A stretch of 64,000 nucleotides of DNA from Chamaea fasciata (GCA_029207755.1 JARCOQ010000079.1:186001-250000); one strand, 5' to 3'; shown: positions 38,156 to 52,232, numbered from the stretch's first letter. Program-made: numbers and translations. Notes: generated from the letters alone by a model not told the origin.

Positions 38156-40577
38156 GTTAGCAACCAGAGTCATAGATCCGAATCCAGATGGAGACTGGTC
38201 CAGATGGACACTGGTCCGGATGGTGACCAGAGCCATTCCTCCCACCTTGTATTGATAGTGGTCTTGCCAGACCCCGAGGCATGCATCCCACTCTGGATGG
38301 CCAGTGGTCTGGATGGGCACCAGACCATGGATCCCCTATGAATGGACACTGGTCTAGATGGACGCCAGAGCCATGGATTCCAGCTGGACACTGGTGTGGA
38401 TGGACACCAGAGCCATGGATGCCACTGTGGATGGACACTGGTTTGGATGGACATAAGAGCCACGGATCCCAATCTGGATGGACGCTGCTGTGAATAGACC
38501 CCAGAGCCATGGATCCCACAGTGGATTGACAGTGATCAGGATGGACACCAGAGCAATGGATGCCACTGTGGATGGACACAGGTAGGTAGAGATGCACACC
38601 AGAGTAATGGTGTCCACTCTGGATGGACACTGGTCTGGATAGACAGCAGAACCCTGGCTTCCACTCTGGAGGGACGCTTGCCTGAATAGACAAAAGAGCT
38701 ATGGATCCCAGCTTGACACTGGTCTGGATGGACACCAGAGCCATGAATCCCACTCTGAATGCACACTACTCGTGATGGACACAAGAGCAATGCATCCCTC
38801 TGTGGATGGAGCCTGGTTTGAATGGACAGCACAGCCACGCATCCAGATGGACACCAGAGCTGTGGATCCCAACTGGACAGTGGTCTCAATGGACGCCAGT
38901 GCCATGGATCCCACTGTGGATGGACACTGGTTTGGATGGACATAAGAGCCACGGATCCCAATCTAGACGGACGCTGCTGTGAATAGACCCCAGAGCCATG
39001 GATCCCACAGTGGATTGACAGTGGTCAGGATGGACACCAGAGCAATGGATGCCACTGTGGATGGACACAGGTAGAGATGCACACCAGAGTAATGGTGTCC
39101 GCTCTGGATGGACACTGGTCAGGATAGACACCAGAACCCTGGCTTCCAGTCTGGATGGACGCTTGCCTGAATAGACAAAAGAGCTATGGATCCCAGCTTG
39201 ACACTGGTCTGGATGGACACCAGAGCCATGGATTCCACTCTGAATGCACACTACTCATGATGGACACAAGAGCCATGCATCCCTCTGTGGATGGAGCCTG
39301 GTTTGAATGGACAGCACAGCCACGCATCCAGACGGACACCAGAGCCGTGGATCCCAACTGCACAGTGGTCTGGATGGACACCAGAGCCATGGATCCCACT
39401 GTGGATGGACCCTGGTACAGATAGACAGCATAGCCATGGATGCAAAGTGGACACTGCTCCAGATGGATAATGATCTGGATGGACACCAAAGCCATGGATC
39501 CCACTCTGGATGCACGCTGTTCTTGATGGACACAGGAGTCATGCATGGGTCTGTAGATGGAGCCTGGTATGAATGGACAGCACAGCCACGTATCCAGATG
39601 GATACTTGCCCAGATGGACAGCAGAGCCGTGGATCTGAAGTGGACAGTGGTCTGGATGGAAACCAGAGCAATGGATCCCACTGTGGATGGACACTGGTAT
39701 GGATAGACCTCAGAGCCTTGGATCCCAGCTTTACTCTGTTCTAAATAGACTCCAGAGCCATAGATCCGTCTCTGGATGGATGCTGGTCTGGATGGACACC
39801 CGAGCCATGGATCCAAATTGGAGCCTGGTCTGGATGGATACAAGGGCCATGGATTCCACTCTTGATGGACACTTGTGGAGATAGCAACCAGAGGCATGGA
39901 TCCGACTCGAGATGGACACTGGTCCTGAAGGACAGTGGTCTAGATGGTGACCAGAGCCATTCCTCCCACCTTGTATTGACTCTTGCCAGACACCGAGGCA
40001 TGGATCCCACTCTGGATGGCCAGTGGTCTGGATGGGCACCAGACCATGGCTCCCCTATCAATGGACACTGGTCTAGATGGATGCCAGAGCCAATGACTCC
40101 AGCTGGACACTGGTGTGGATGGACACCAGAGCAATGGATGCCACTGTGGATGGATACGGGTTTGGATGGACATAAGAGCCACGGATCCCAATCTAGATGG
40201 ACGCTGCTGTGAATAGACCCCAGAGCCATGGATCCCACTGTGGATGGACACTGGTATGGATAGACATCAGAGCCTTGGATCCCAGCTTGACTGTGTTCTG
40301 GATGGAGAGCAGAGTCTTGGATTGGACTCTGGATGGATACTGCTCCAGATGGACAGCAGAGTCTTGGATTGGACTCTGGATGGATACTGCTCCAGATGGA
40401 ACGCAGAGCCATGGATCCCACTCTTTGTGGATACTGGTCTGGATGGACTCCAGAGCCATGGATCCGTCTCTGGATGGACACAGTTCTGGATGGACACAAG
40501 AGCCATAGATCCAAATTGGAACCTCTTCTGGATGGATGCAAGGGCCATGGATTCCACTCTGGATGGATACTGCTCCA
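38156..40577 (+). repeat. Composite block C, 2,422 bp, with 489-bp internal duplication
   Basis: Sub-blocks 38156-39879 (1,724 bp) and 39880-40577 (698 bp). Monomer 8 starts at 38510 and again at 38999. The second pass has lost the extra GGTA (near 39070), which accounts for the 4-bp difference from the block at 34633. From about 39118 it matches the block at 54123 instead. Confidence 0.9.
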
Positions 40578-41674
40578 GTTAGCAACCAGAGTCATAGATC
40601 CGAATCCAGATGGAGACTGGTCCAGATGGACACTGGTCCAGATGGTGACCAGAGCCATTCCTCCCACCTTGTATTGATAGTGGTCTTGCAGACCCCGAGG
40701 CATGCATCCCACTCTGGATGGCCAGTGGTCTGGATGGGCCCCAGACCATGGATCCCCTATGAATGGACACTGGTCTAGATGGACGCCAGAGCCATGGATT
40801 CCAGCTGGACACTGGTGTGGATGGACACCAGAGCCATGGATGCCACTGTGGATGGACACTGGTTTGGATGGACATAAGAGCCACGGATCCCAATCTGGAT
40901 GGACGCTGCTGTGAAGAGACACCAGAGCCATGGATCCCACAGTGGATTGACAGTGGTCAGGATGGACACCAGAGCAATGGATGCCACTGTGGATGGACAC
41001 AGGTAGGTAGAGATGCACACCAGATTAATGGTGTCCGCTCTGGATGGACACTGGTCTGGATAGACAGCAGAACCCTGGCTTCCACTCTGGATGGACGCTT
41101 GCCTGAATAGACAAAAGAGCTATGGATCCCAGCTTGACACTGGTCTGGATGGACACCAGAGCCATGAATCCCACTCTGAATGCACACTACTCGTGATGGA
41201 CACAAGAGCCATGCATCCCTCTGTGGATGGAGCCTGGTTTGAATGGACAGCACAGCCACGCATCCAGACGGACACCAGAGCCGTGGATCCCAACTGGACA
41301 GTGGTCTCGATGGACACCAGTGCCATGGATCCCACTGTGGATGGACACTGGTATGGATAGACATCAGAGCCTTGGATCCCAGCTTGACTGTGTTCTGGAT
41401 GGAGAGCAGAGTCTTGGATTGGACTCTGGATGGATACTGCTCCAGATGGACAGCAGAGTCTTGGATTGGACTCTGGATGGATACTGCTCCAGATGGAACG
41501 CAGAGCCATGGATCCCACTCTTGGTGGATACTGGTCTGGATGGACTCCAGAGCCATGGATCCGTCTCTGGATGGACACAGTTCTGGATGGACACAAGAGC
41601 CATAGATCCAAATTGGAACCTGTTCTGGATGGATGCAAGGGCCATGGATTCCACTCTGGATGGATACTGCTCCA
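40578..41674 (+). repeat. HOR unit L (1,097 bp)
   Basis: TTGCAGACC, GAAGAGACACC, GGTAGGTAG, CCAGATTAATGG and CAGACGGACACC. Confidence 0.93.
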
Positions 41675-42772
41675 GTTAGCAACCAGAGTCATAGATCCGA
41701 ATCCAGATGGAGACTGGTCCAGATGGACACTGGTCCGGATGGTGACCAGAGCCATTCCTCCCACCTTGTATTGATAGTGGTCTTGCCAGACCCCGAGGCA
41801 TGCATCCCACTCTGGATGGCCAGTGGTCTGGATGGGCCCCAGACCATGGATCCCCTATGAATGGACACTGGTCTAGATGGACGCCAGAGCCATGGATTCC
41901 AGCTGGACACTGGTGTGGATGGACACCAGAGCCATGGATGCCACTGTGGATGGACACTGGTTTGGATGGACATAAGAGCCACGGATCCCAATCTGGATGG
42001 ACGCTGCTGTGAATAGACCCCAGAGCCATGGATCCCACAGTGGATTGACAGTGGTCAGGATGGACACCAGAGCAATGGATGCCACTGTGGATGGACACAG
42101 GTAGGTAGAGATGCACACCAGAGTAATGGTGTCCACTCTGGATGGACACTGGACTGGATAGACAGCAGAACCCTGGCTTCCACTCTGGATGGACGCTTGC
42201 CTGAATAGACAAAAGAGCTATGGATCCCAGCTTGACACTGGTCTGGATGGACACCAGAGCCATGAATCCCACTCTGAATGCACACTACTCGTGATGGACA
42301 CAAGAGCCATGCATCCCTCTGTGGATGGAGCCTGGTTTGAATGGACAGCACAGCCACGCATCCAGATGGACACCAGAGCCGTGGATCCCAACTGGACAGT
42401 GGTCTCGATGGATACCAGTGCCATGGATCCCACTGTGGATGGACACTGGTATGGATAGACATCAGAGCCTTGGATCCCAGCTTGACTGTGTTCTGGATGG
42501 AGAGCAGAGTCTTGGATTGGACTCTGGATGGATACTGCTCCAGATGGACAGCAGAGTCTTGGATTGGACTCTGGATGGATACTGCTCCAGATGGAACGCA
42601 GAGCCATGGATCCCACTCTTGGTGGATACTGGTCTGGATGGACTCCAGAGCCATGGATCCGTCTCTGGATGGACACAGTTCTGGATGGACACAAGAGCCA
42701 TAGATCCAAATTGGAACCTCTTCTGGATGGATGCAAGGGCCATGGATTCCACTCTGGATGGATACTGCTCCA
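41675..42772 (+). repeat. HOR unit L (1,098 bp)
   Basis: +4 from GGTAGGTAG. Private ACTGGACTGG in monomer 10 near 42147 and GGATACCAGTGCC in monomer 16. Confidence 0.93.
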
Positions 42773-43569
42773 GTTAGCAACCAGAGTCATAGATCCGAAT
42801 CCAGATGGAGACTTGTCCAGATAGACACTGGTCCGGATGGTGACCAGAGCCATTCCTCCCACCTTGTATTGATAGTGGTCTTGCCAGACCCCGAGGCATG
42901 CATCCCACTCTGGATGGCCAGTGGTCTGGATGGGCACCAGACCATGGATCCCCTATGAATGGACACTGGTCTAGATGGACGCCAGAGCCATGGATTCCAG
43001 CTGGACACTGGTGTGGATGGACACCAGAGCCATGGATGCCACTGTGGATGGACACTGGTTTGGATGGACATAAGAGCCACGGATCCCAATCTGGATGGAC
43101 GCTGCTGTGAATAGACACCAGAGCCATAAATCCCACAGTGGATTGACAGTGGTCAGGATGGACACCAGAGCAATGGATGCCAATGTGGATGGACGCAGGT
43201 AGAGATGCACACCAGAGTAATGGTGTCCGCTCTGGATGGACACTGGTATGGATAGACATCAGAGCCTTGGATCCCAGCTTGACTGTGTTCTGGATGGAGA
43301 GCAGAGTCTTGGATTGGACTCTGGATGGATACTGCTCCAGATGGACAGCAGAGTCTTGGATTGGACTCTGGATGGATACTGCTCCAGATGGAACGCAGAG
43401 CCATGGATCCCACTCTTGGTGGATACTGGTCTGGATGGACTCCAGAGCCATGGATCCGTCTCTGGATGGACACAGTTCTGGATGGACACAAGAGCCATAG
43501 ATCCAAATTGGAACCTGTTCTGGATGGATGCAAGGGCCATGGATTCCACTCTGGATGGATACTGCTCCA
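42773..43569 (+). repeat. HOR unit S (797 bp)
   Basis: GCCAATGTGG and GCCATAAATCCC as in unit 28957, plus private GAGACTTGTCC and AGATAGACAC in monomer 1. Confidence 0.94.
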
Positions 43570-44663
43570 GTTAGCAACCAGAGTCATAGATCCGAATCCA
43601 GATGGAGACTGGTCCAGATGGACACTGGTCCGGATGGTGACCAGAGCCATTCCTCCCACCTTGTATTGATAGTGGTCTTGCCAGACCCCGAGGCATGCAT
43701 CCCACTCTGGATGGCCAGTGGTCTGGATGGGCCCCAGACCATGGATCCCCTATGAATGGACACTGGTCTAGATGGACGCCAGAGCCATGGATTCCAGCTG
43801 GACACTGGTGTGGATGGACACCAGAGCCATGGATGCCACTGTGGATGGACACTGGTTTGGATGGACATAAGAGCCATGGATCCCAATCTGGATGGACGCT
43901 GCTGTGAATAGACCCCAGAGCCATGGATCCCACAGTGGATTGACAGTGGTCAGGATGGACACCAGAGCAATGGATGCCACTGTGGATGGACGCAGGTAGA
44001 GATGCACACCAGAGTAATGGTGTCCGCTCTGGATGGACACTGGTCTGGATAGACAGCAGAACCCTGGCTTCCACTCTGGATGGACGCTTGCCTGAATAGA
44101 CAAAAGAGCTATGGATCCCAGCTTGACCCTGGTTTGGATGGACACCAGAGCCATGAATCCCACTCTGAATGCACACTACTCATGATGGACACAAGAGCCA
44201 TGCATCCCTCTGTGGATGGAGCCTGGTTTGAATGGACAGCACAGCCACGCATCCAGATGGACACCAGAGCCGTGGATCCCAACTGGACAGTGGTCTCGAT
44301 GGACACCAGTGCCATGGATCCCACTGTGGATGGACACTGGTATGGATAGACATCAGAGCCTTGGATCCCAGCTTGACTGTGTTCTGGATGGAGAGCAGAG
44401 TCTTGGATTGGACTCTGGATGGATACTGCTCCAGATGGACAGCAGAGTCTTGGATTGGACTCTGGATGGATACTGCTCCAGATGGAACGCAGAGCCATGG
44501 ATCCCACTCTTGGTGGATACTGGTCTGGATGGACTCCAGAGCCATGGATCCGTCTCTGGATGGACACAGTTCTGGATGGACACAAGAGCCATAGATCCAA
44601 ATTGGAGCCTGTTCTGGATGGATGCAAGGGCCATGGATTCCACTCTGGATGGATACTGCTCAA
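43570..44663 (+). repeat. HOR unit L (1,094 bp)
   Basis: Partner of unit 29754 (ACCCTGGTTTGG). Ends with private CTGCTCAAG before the next GTTAGC. Confidence 0.93.
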
Positions 44664-45757
44664 GTTAGCAACCAGAGTCATAGATCCGAATCCAGATGGA
44701 GACTGGTCCAGATGGACACTGGTCCGGATGGTGACCAGAGCCATTCCTCCCACCTTGTATTGATAGTGGTCTTGCCAGACCCCGAGGCATGGATCCCACT
44801 CTGGATGGCCAGTGGTCTGGATGGGCCCCAGACCATGGATCCCCTATGAATGGACACTGGTCTAGATGGACGCCAGAGCCATGGATTCCAGCTGGACACT
44901 GGTGTGGATGGACACCAGAGCCATGGATGCCACTGTGGATGGACACTGGTTTGGATGGACATAAGAGCCATGGATCCCAATCTGGATGGACGCTGCTGTG
45001 AATAGACCCCAGAGCCATGGATCCCACAGTGGATTGACAGTGGTCAGGATGGACACCAGAGCAATGGATGCCACTGTGGATGGACGCAGGTAGAGATGCA
45101 CACCAGAGTAATGGTGTCCGCTCTGGATGGACACTGGTCTGGATAGACAGCAGAACCCTGGCTTCCACTCTGGATGGACGCTTGCCTGAATAGACAAAAG
45201 AGCTATGGATCCCAGCTTGACCCTGGTCTGGATGGACACCAGAGCCATGAATCCCACTCTGAATGCACACTACTCATGATGGACACAAGAGCCATGCATC
45301 CCTCTGTGGATGGAGCCTGGTTTGAATGGACAGCACAGCCACGCATCCAGATGGACACCAGAGCCGTGGATCCCAACTGGACAGTGGTCTCGATGGACAC
45401 CAGTGCCATGGATCCCACTGTGGATGGACACTGGTATGGATAGACATCAGAGCCTTGGATCCCAGCTTGACTGTGTTCTGGATGGAGAGCAGAGTCTTGG
45501 ATTGGACTCTGGATGGATACTGCTCCAGATGGACAGCAGAGTCTTGGATTGGACTCTGGATGGATACTGCTCCAGATGGAACGCAGAGCCATGGATCCCA
45601 CTCTTGGTGGATACTGGTCTGGATGGACTCCAGAGCCATGGATCCGTCTCTGGATGGACACAGTTCTGGATGGACACAAGAGCCATAGATCCAAATTGGA
45701 ACCTCTTCTGGATGGATGCAAGGGCCATGGATTCCACTCTGGATGGATACTGCTCCA
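44664..45757 (+). repeat. HOR unit L (1,094 bp)
   Basis: Partner of unit 30848: GCATGGATCC in monomer 3 and ACCCTGGTCTGG in monomer 12, but with ACTCATGATGG in monomer 13 where that unit has ACTCGTGATGG. Confidence 0.93.
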
Positions 45758-46554
45758 GTTAGCAACCAGAGTCATAGATCCGAATCCAGATGGAGACTGG
45801 TCCAGATGGACACTGGTCCGGATGGTGACCAGAGCCATTCCTCCCACCTTGTATTGATAGTGGTCTTGCCAGACCCCGAGGCATGCATCCCACTCTGGAT
45901 GGCCAGTGGTCTGGATGGGCCCCAGACCATGGATCCCCTATGAATGGACACTGGTCTAGATGGACGCCAGAGCCATGGATTCCAGCTGGACACTGGTGTG
46001 GATGGACACCAGAGCCATGGATGCCACTGTGGATGGACACTGGTTTGGATGGACATAAGAGCCACGGATCCCAATCTGGATGGACGCTGCTGTGAATAGA
46101 CACCAGAGCCATAAATCCCACAGTGGATTGACAGTGGTCAGGATGGACACCAGAGCAATGGATGCCACTGTGGATGGACGCAGGTAGAGATGCACACCAG
46201 AGTAATGGTGTCCGCTCTGGATGGACACTGGTATGGATAGACATCAGAGCCTTGGATCCCAGCTTGACTGTGTTCTGGATGGAGAGCAGAGTCTTGGATT
46301 GGACTCTGGATGGATACTGCTCCAGATGGACAGCAGAGTCTTGGATTGGACTCTGGATGGATACTGCTCCAGATGGAACGCAGAGCCATGGATCCCACTG
46401 TTGGTGGATACTGGTCTGGATGGACTCCAGAGCCATGGATCCGTCTCTGGATGGACACAGTTCTGGATGGACACAAGAGCCATAGATCCAAATTGGAACC
46501 TGTTCTGGATTGATGTAAGGGCCATGGATTCCACTCTGGATGGATACTGCTCCA
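45758..46554 (+). repeat. HOR unit S (797 bp)
   Basis: GCCATAAATCCC and ACTGTTGG. Private GATTGATGTAAGG near 46509. Confidence 0.94.
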
Positions 46555-47651
46555 GTTAGCAACCAGAGTCATAGATCCGAATCCAGATGGAGACTGGTCC
46601 AGATAGACACTGGTCCGGATGGTGACCAGAGCCATTCCTCCCACCTTGTATTGATAGTGGTCTTGCCAGACCCCGAGGCATGGATCCCACTCTGGATGGC
46701 CAGTGGTCTGGATGGGCCCCAGACCATGGATCCCCTATGAATGGACACTGGTCTAGATGGACGCCAGAGCCATGGATTCCAGCTGGACACTGGTGTGGAT
46801 GGACACCAGAGCCATGGATGCCACTGTGGATGGACACTGGTTTGGATGGACATAAGAGCCACTAATCCCAATCTGGATGGACGCTGCTGTGAATAGACCC
46901 CAGAGCCATGGATCCCACAGTGGATTGACAGTGGTCAGGATGGACACCAGAGCAATGGATGCCACTGTGGATGGACACAGGTAGGTAGAGATGCACACCA
47001 GAGTAATGGTGTCCGCTCTGGATGGACACTGGTCTGGATAGACAGCAGAACCCTGGCTTCCACTCTGGATGGACGCTTGCCTGAATAGACAAAAGAGCTA
47101 TGGATCCCAGCTTGACACTGGTCTGGATGGACACCAGAGCCATGAATCCCACTCTGAATGCACACTACTCGTGATGGACACAAGAGCCATGCATCCCTCT
47201 GTGGATGGAGCCTGGTTTGAATGGACAGCACAGCCACGCATCCAGATGGACACCAGAGCCGTGGATCCCAACTGGACAGTGGTCTCGATGGACACCAGTG
47301 CCATGGATCCCACTGTGGATGGACACTGGTATGGATAGACATCAGAGCCTTGGATCCCAGCTTGACTGTGTTCTGGATGGAGAGCAGAGTCTTGGATTGG
47401 ACTCTGGATGGATACTGCTCCAGATGGACAGCAGAGTCTTGGATTGGACTCTGGATGGATACTGCTCCAGATGGAACGCAGAGCCATGGATCCCACTCTT
47501 GGTGGATACTGGTCTGGATGGACTCCAGAGCCATGGATCCGTCCCGGATGGACACAGTTCTGGATGGACACAAAAGCCATAGATCCAAATTGGAACCTCT
47601 TCTGGATGGATGCAAGGGCCATGGATTCCACTCTGGATGGATACTGCTCCA
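46555..47651 (+). repeat. HOR unit L (1,097 bp)
   Basis: CACTAATCC, GGTAGGTAG and CCGTCCCGG as in units 32739 and 50339. GCATGGATCC in monomer 3 and AGATAGACAC in monomer 1. Confidence 0.93.
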
Positions 47652-48448
47652 GTTAGCAACCAGAGTCATAGATCCGAATCCAGATGGAGACTGGTCCAGA
47701 TGGACACTGGTCCGGATGGTGACCAGAGCCATTCCTCCCACCTTGTATTGATAGTGGTCTTGCCAGACCCCGAGGCATGCATCCCACTCTGGATGGCCAG
47801 TGGTCTGGATGGGCCCCAGACCATGGATCCCCTATGAATGGACACTGGTCTAGATGGACGCCAGAGCCATGGATTCCAGCTGGACACTGGTGTGGATGGA
47901 CACCAGAGCCATGGATGCCACTGTGGATGGACACTGGTTTGGATGGACATAAGAGCCACGGATCCCAATCTGGATGGACGCTGCTGTGAATAGACACCAG
48001 AGCCATGGATCCCACAGTGGATTGACAGTGGTCAGGATGGACACCAGAGCAATGGATGCCACTGTGGATAGACGCAGGTAGAGATGCACACCAGAGTAAT
48101 GGTGTCCGCTCTGGATGGACACTGGTATGGATAGACATCAGAGCCTTGGATCCCAGCTTGACTGTGTTCTGGATGGAGAGCAGAGTCTTGGATTGGACTC
48201 TGGATGGATACTGCTCCAGATGGACAGCAGAGTCTTGGATTGGACTCTGGATGGATACTGCTCCAGATGGAATGCAGAGCCATGGATCCCACTCTTGGTG
48301 GATACTGGTCTGGATGGACTCCAGAGCCATGGATCCGTCTCTGGATGGACACAGTTCTGGATGGACACAAGAGCCATAGATCCAAATTGGAACCTCTTCT
48401 GGATGGATGCAAGGGCCATGGATTCCACTCTGGATGGATACTGCTCCA
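47652..48448 (+). repeat. HOR unit S (797 bp)
   Basis: GGATAGACGCAGG in monomer 9 and GGAATGCAG in monomer 20, the second a CpG-loss form of GGAACGCAG. Confidence 0.94.
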
Positions 48449-49541
48449 GTTAGCAACCAGAGTCATAGATCCGAATCCAGATGGAGACGGTCCAGATGGA
48501 CACTGGTCCGGATGGTGACCAGAGCCATTCCTCCCACCTTGTATTGATAGTGGTCTTGCCAGACCCCGAGGCATGCATCCCACTCTGGATGGCCAGTGGT
48601 CTGGATGGGCCCCAGACCATGGATCCCCTATGAATGGACACTGGTCTAGATGGACCCCAGAGCCATGGATTCCAGCTGGACACTGGTGTGGATGGACACC
48701 AGAGCCATGGATGCCACTGTGGATGGACACTGGTTTGGATGGACATAAGAGCCATGGATCCCAATCTGGATGGACGCTGCTGTGAATAGACCCCAGAGCC
48801 ATGGATCCCACAGTGGATTGACAGTGGTCAGGATGGACACCAGAGCAATGGATGCCACTGTGGATGGACGCAGGTAGAGATGCACACCAGAGTAATGGTG
48901 TCCGCTCTGGATGGACACTGGTCTGGATAGACACCAGAACCCTGGCTTCCACTCTGGATGGACGCTTGCCTGAATAGACAAAAGAGCTATGGATCCCAGC
49001 TTGACCCTGGTCTGGATGGACACCAGAGCCATGAATCCCACTCTGAATGCACACTACTCATGATGGACACAAGAGCCATGCATCCCTCTGTGGATGGAGC
49101 CTGGTTTGAATGGACAACACAGCCACGCATCCAGATGGACACCAGATCCGTGGATCCCAACTGGACAGTGGTCTCGATGGACACCAGTGCCATGGATCCC
49201 ACTGTGGATGGACACTGGTATGGATAGACATCAGAGCCTTGGATCCCAGCTTGACTGTGTTCTGGATGGAGAGCAGAGTCTTGGATTGGACTCTGGATGG
49301 ATACTGCTCCAGATGGACAGCAGAGTCTTGGATTGGACTCTGGATGGATACTGCTCCAGATGGAACGCAGAGCCATGGATCCCACTCTTGGTGGATACTG
49401 GTCTGGATGGACTCCAGAGCCATGGATCCGTCTCTGGATGGACACAGTTCTGGATGGACACAAGAGCCATAGATCCAAATTGGAACCTCTTCTGGATGGA
49501 TGCAAGGGCCATGGATTCCACTCTGGATGGATACTGCTCCA
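48449..49541 (+). repeat. HOR unit L (1,093 bp)
   Basis: The one-base loss is GAGACGGTCC in monomer 1, a different event from the common loss in monomer 22. GGACCCCAGAG in monomer 4, GACACCAGAACCC in monomer 10, GGACAACACAGCC in monomer 14 and AGATCCGTGG in monomer 15. Confidence 0.93.
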
Positions 49542-50338
49542 GTTAGCAACCAGAGTCATAGATCCGAATCCAGATGGAGACTGGTCCAGATGGACACTGG
49601 TCCGGATGGTGACCAGAGCCATTCCTCCCACCTTGTATTGATAGTGGTCTTGCCAGACCCCGAGGCATGCATCCCACTCTGGATGGCCAGTGGTCTGGAT
49701 GGGCCCCAGACCATGGATCCCCTATGAATGGACACTGGTCTAGATGGACGCCAGAGCCATGGATTCCAGCTGGACACTGGTGTGGATGGACACCAGAGCC
49801 ATGGATGCCACTGTGGATGGACACTGGTTTGGATGGACATAAGAGCCACGGATCCCAATCTGGATGGACGCTGCTGTGAATAGACACCAGAGCCATAAAT
49901 CCCACAGTGGATTGACAGTGGTCAGGATGGACACCAGAGCAATGGATGCCACTGTGGATGGACGCAGGTAGAGATGCACACCAGAGTAATGGTGTCCGCT
50001 CTGGATGGACACTGGTATGGATAGACATCAGAGCCTTGGATCCCAGCTTGACTGTGTTCTGGATGGAGAGCAGAGTCTTGGATTGGACTCTGGATGGATA
50101 CTGCTCCAGATGGACAGCAGAGTCTTGGATTGGACTCTGGATGGATACTGCTCCAGATGGAACGCAGAACCATGGATCCCACTGTTGGTGGATACTGGTC
50201 TGGATGGACTCCAGAGCCATGGATCCGTCTCTGGATGGACACAGTTCTGGATGGACACAAGAGCCATAGATCCAAATTGGAACCTGTTCTGGATGGATGT
50301 AAGGGCCATGGATTCCACTCTGGATGGATACTGCTCCA
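49542..50338 (+). repeat. HOR unit S (797 bp)
   Basis: Partner of unit 45758 with CAGAACCATGG in monomer 20 (near 50165) and normal GGATGGATGTAAGG in monomer 23. Confidence 0.94.
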
Positions 50339-51435
50339 GTTAGCAACCAGAGTCATAGATCCGAATCCAGATGGAGACTGGTCCAGATGGACACTGGTCC
50401 GGATGGTGACCAGAGCCATTCCTCCCACCTTGTATTGATAGTGGTCTTGCCAGACCCCGAGGCATGGATCCCACTCTGGATGGCCAGTGGTCTGGATGGG
50501 CCCCAGACCATGGATCCCCTATGAATGGACACTGGTCTAGATGGACGCCAGAGCCATGGATTCCAGCTGGACACTGGTGTGGATGGACACCAGAGCCATG
50601 GATGCCACTGTGGATGGACACTGGTTTGGATGGACATAAGAGCCACTAATCCCAATCTGGATGGACGCTGCTGTGAATAGACCCCAGAGCCATGGATCCC
50701 ACAGTGGATTGACAGTGGTCAGGATGGACACCAGAGCAATGGATGCCACTGTGGATGGACACAGGTAGGTAGAGATGCACACCAGAGTAATGGTGTCCGC
50801 TCTGGATGGACACTGGTCTGGATAGACAGCAGAACCCTGGCTTCCACTCTGGATGGACGCTTGCCTGAATAGACAAAAGAGCTATGGATCCCAGCTTGAC
50901 ACTGGTCTGGATGGACACCAGAGCCATGAATCCCACTCTGAATGCACACTACTCGTGATGGACACAAGAGCCATGCATCCCTCTGTGGATGGAGCCTGGT
51001 TTGAATGGACAGCACAGCCACGCATCCAGATGGACACCAGAGCCGTGGATCCCAACTGGACAGTGGTCTCGATGGACACCAGTGCCATGGATCCCACTGT
51101 GGATGGACACTGGTATGGATAGACATCAGAGCCTTGGATCCCAGCTTGACTGTGTTCTGGATGGAGAGCAGAGTCTTGGATTGGACTCTGGATGGATACT
51201 GCTCCAGATGGACAGCAGAGTCTTGGATTGGACTCTGGATGGATACTGCTCCAGATGGAACGCAGAGCCATGGATCCCACTCTTGGTGGATACTGGTCTG
51301 GATGGACTCCAGAGCCATGGATCCGTCCCGGATGGACACAGTTCTGGATGGACACAAAAGCCATAGATCCAAATTGGAACCTCTTCTGGATGGATGCAAG
51401 GGCCATGGATTCCACTCTGGATGGATACTGCTCCA
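50339..51435 (+). repeat. HOR unit L (1,097 bp)
   Basis: Third occurrence of the CACTAATCC / GGTAGGTAG / CCGTCCCGG haplotype. Confidence 0.93.
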
Positions 51436-52232
51436 GTTAGCAACCAGAGTCATAGATCCGAATCCAGATGGAGACTGGTCCAGATGGACACTGGTCCGGA
51501 TGGTGACCAGAGCCATTCCTCCCACCTTGTATTGATAGTGGTCTTGCCAGACCCCGAGGCATGCATCCCACTCTGGATGGCCAGTGGTCTGGATGGGCCC
51601 CAGACCATGGATCCCCTATGAATGGACACTGGTCTAGATGGACGCCAGAGCCATGGATTCCAGCTGGACACTGGTGTGGATGGACACCAGAGCCATGGAT
51701 GCCACTGTGGATGGACACTGGTTTGGATGGACATAAGAGCCACGGATCCCAATCTGGATGGACGCTGCTGTGAATAGACACCAGAGCCATGGATCCCACA
51801 GTGGATTGACAGTGGTCAGGATGGACACCAGAGCAATGGATGCCACTGTGGATAGACGCAGGTAGAGATGCACACCAGAGTAATGGTGTCCGCTCTGGAT
51901 GGACACTGGTATGGATAGACATCAGAGCCTTGGATCCCAGCTTGACTGTGTTCTGGATGGAGAGCAGAGTCTTGGATTGGACTCTGGATGGATACTGCTC
52001 CAGATGGACAGCAGAGTCTTGGATTGGACTCTGGATGGATACTGCTCCAGATGGAATGCAGAGCCATGGATCCCACTCTTGGTGGATACTGGTCTGGATG
52101 GACTCCAGAGCCATGGATCCGTCTCTGGATGGACACAGTTCTGGATGGACACAAGAGCCATAGATCCAAATTGGAACCTCTTCTGGATGGATGCAAGGGC
52201 CATGGATTCCACTCTGGATGGATACTGCTCCA
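51436..52232 (+). repeat. HOR unit S (797 bp)
   Basis: Partner of unit 47652 with GGATAGACGCAGG and GGAATGCAG. Confidence 0.94.

Larger units (their letters stand above)
34633..41674 (+). repeat. 3,519/3,523-bp tandem super-repeat (C L) x 2
   Basis: A C block followed by an L unit (2,426 + 1,097 bp) is followed by a second C block and L unit (2,422 + 1,097 bp). Both copies share the one-base loss TTGCAGACC in the L unit (near 37167 and 40686) and TGGAGGGACGCTTGCC in the C block. The 4-bp length difference is a single copy versus a duplicate of GGTA near 39070. Confidence 0.9.
39118..42772 (+). repeat. Segmental repeat at offset 16,082 bp, copy 1
   Basis: From the motif GGATAGACACCAGAACCC at about 39122 through the ends of the next two L units, the sequence recurs at +16,082 bp (about 55200-58854). 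The C sub-block lengths that follow (698 bp) and the L lengths (1,097 and 1,098 bp) are identical. The left boundary is placed where the upstream contexts diverge. Confidence 0.88.
42773..48448 (+). repeat. Segmental repeat at offset 13,816 bp, copy 2 (S L L S L S)
   Basis: This is the partner of 28957-34632 and is separated from it by two C blocks and three L units. Private changes absent from copy 1 include AGATAGACACTGG near 42821 and CTGCTCAAGTTAGC near 44656. Confidence 0.92.
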
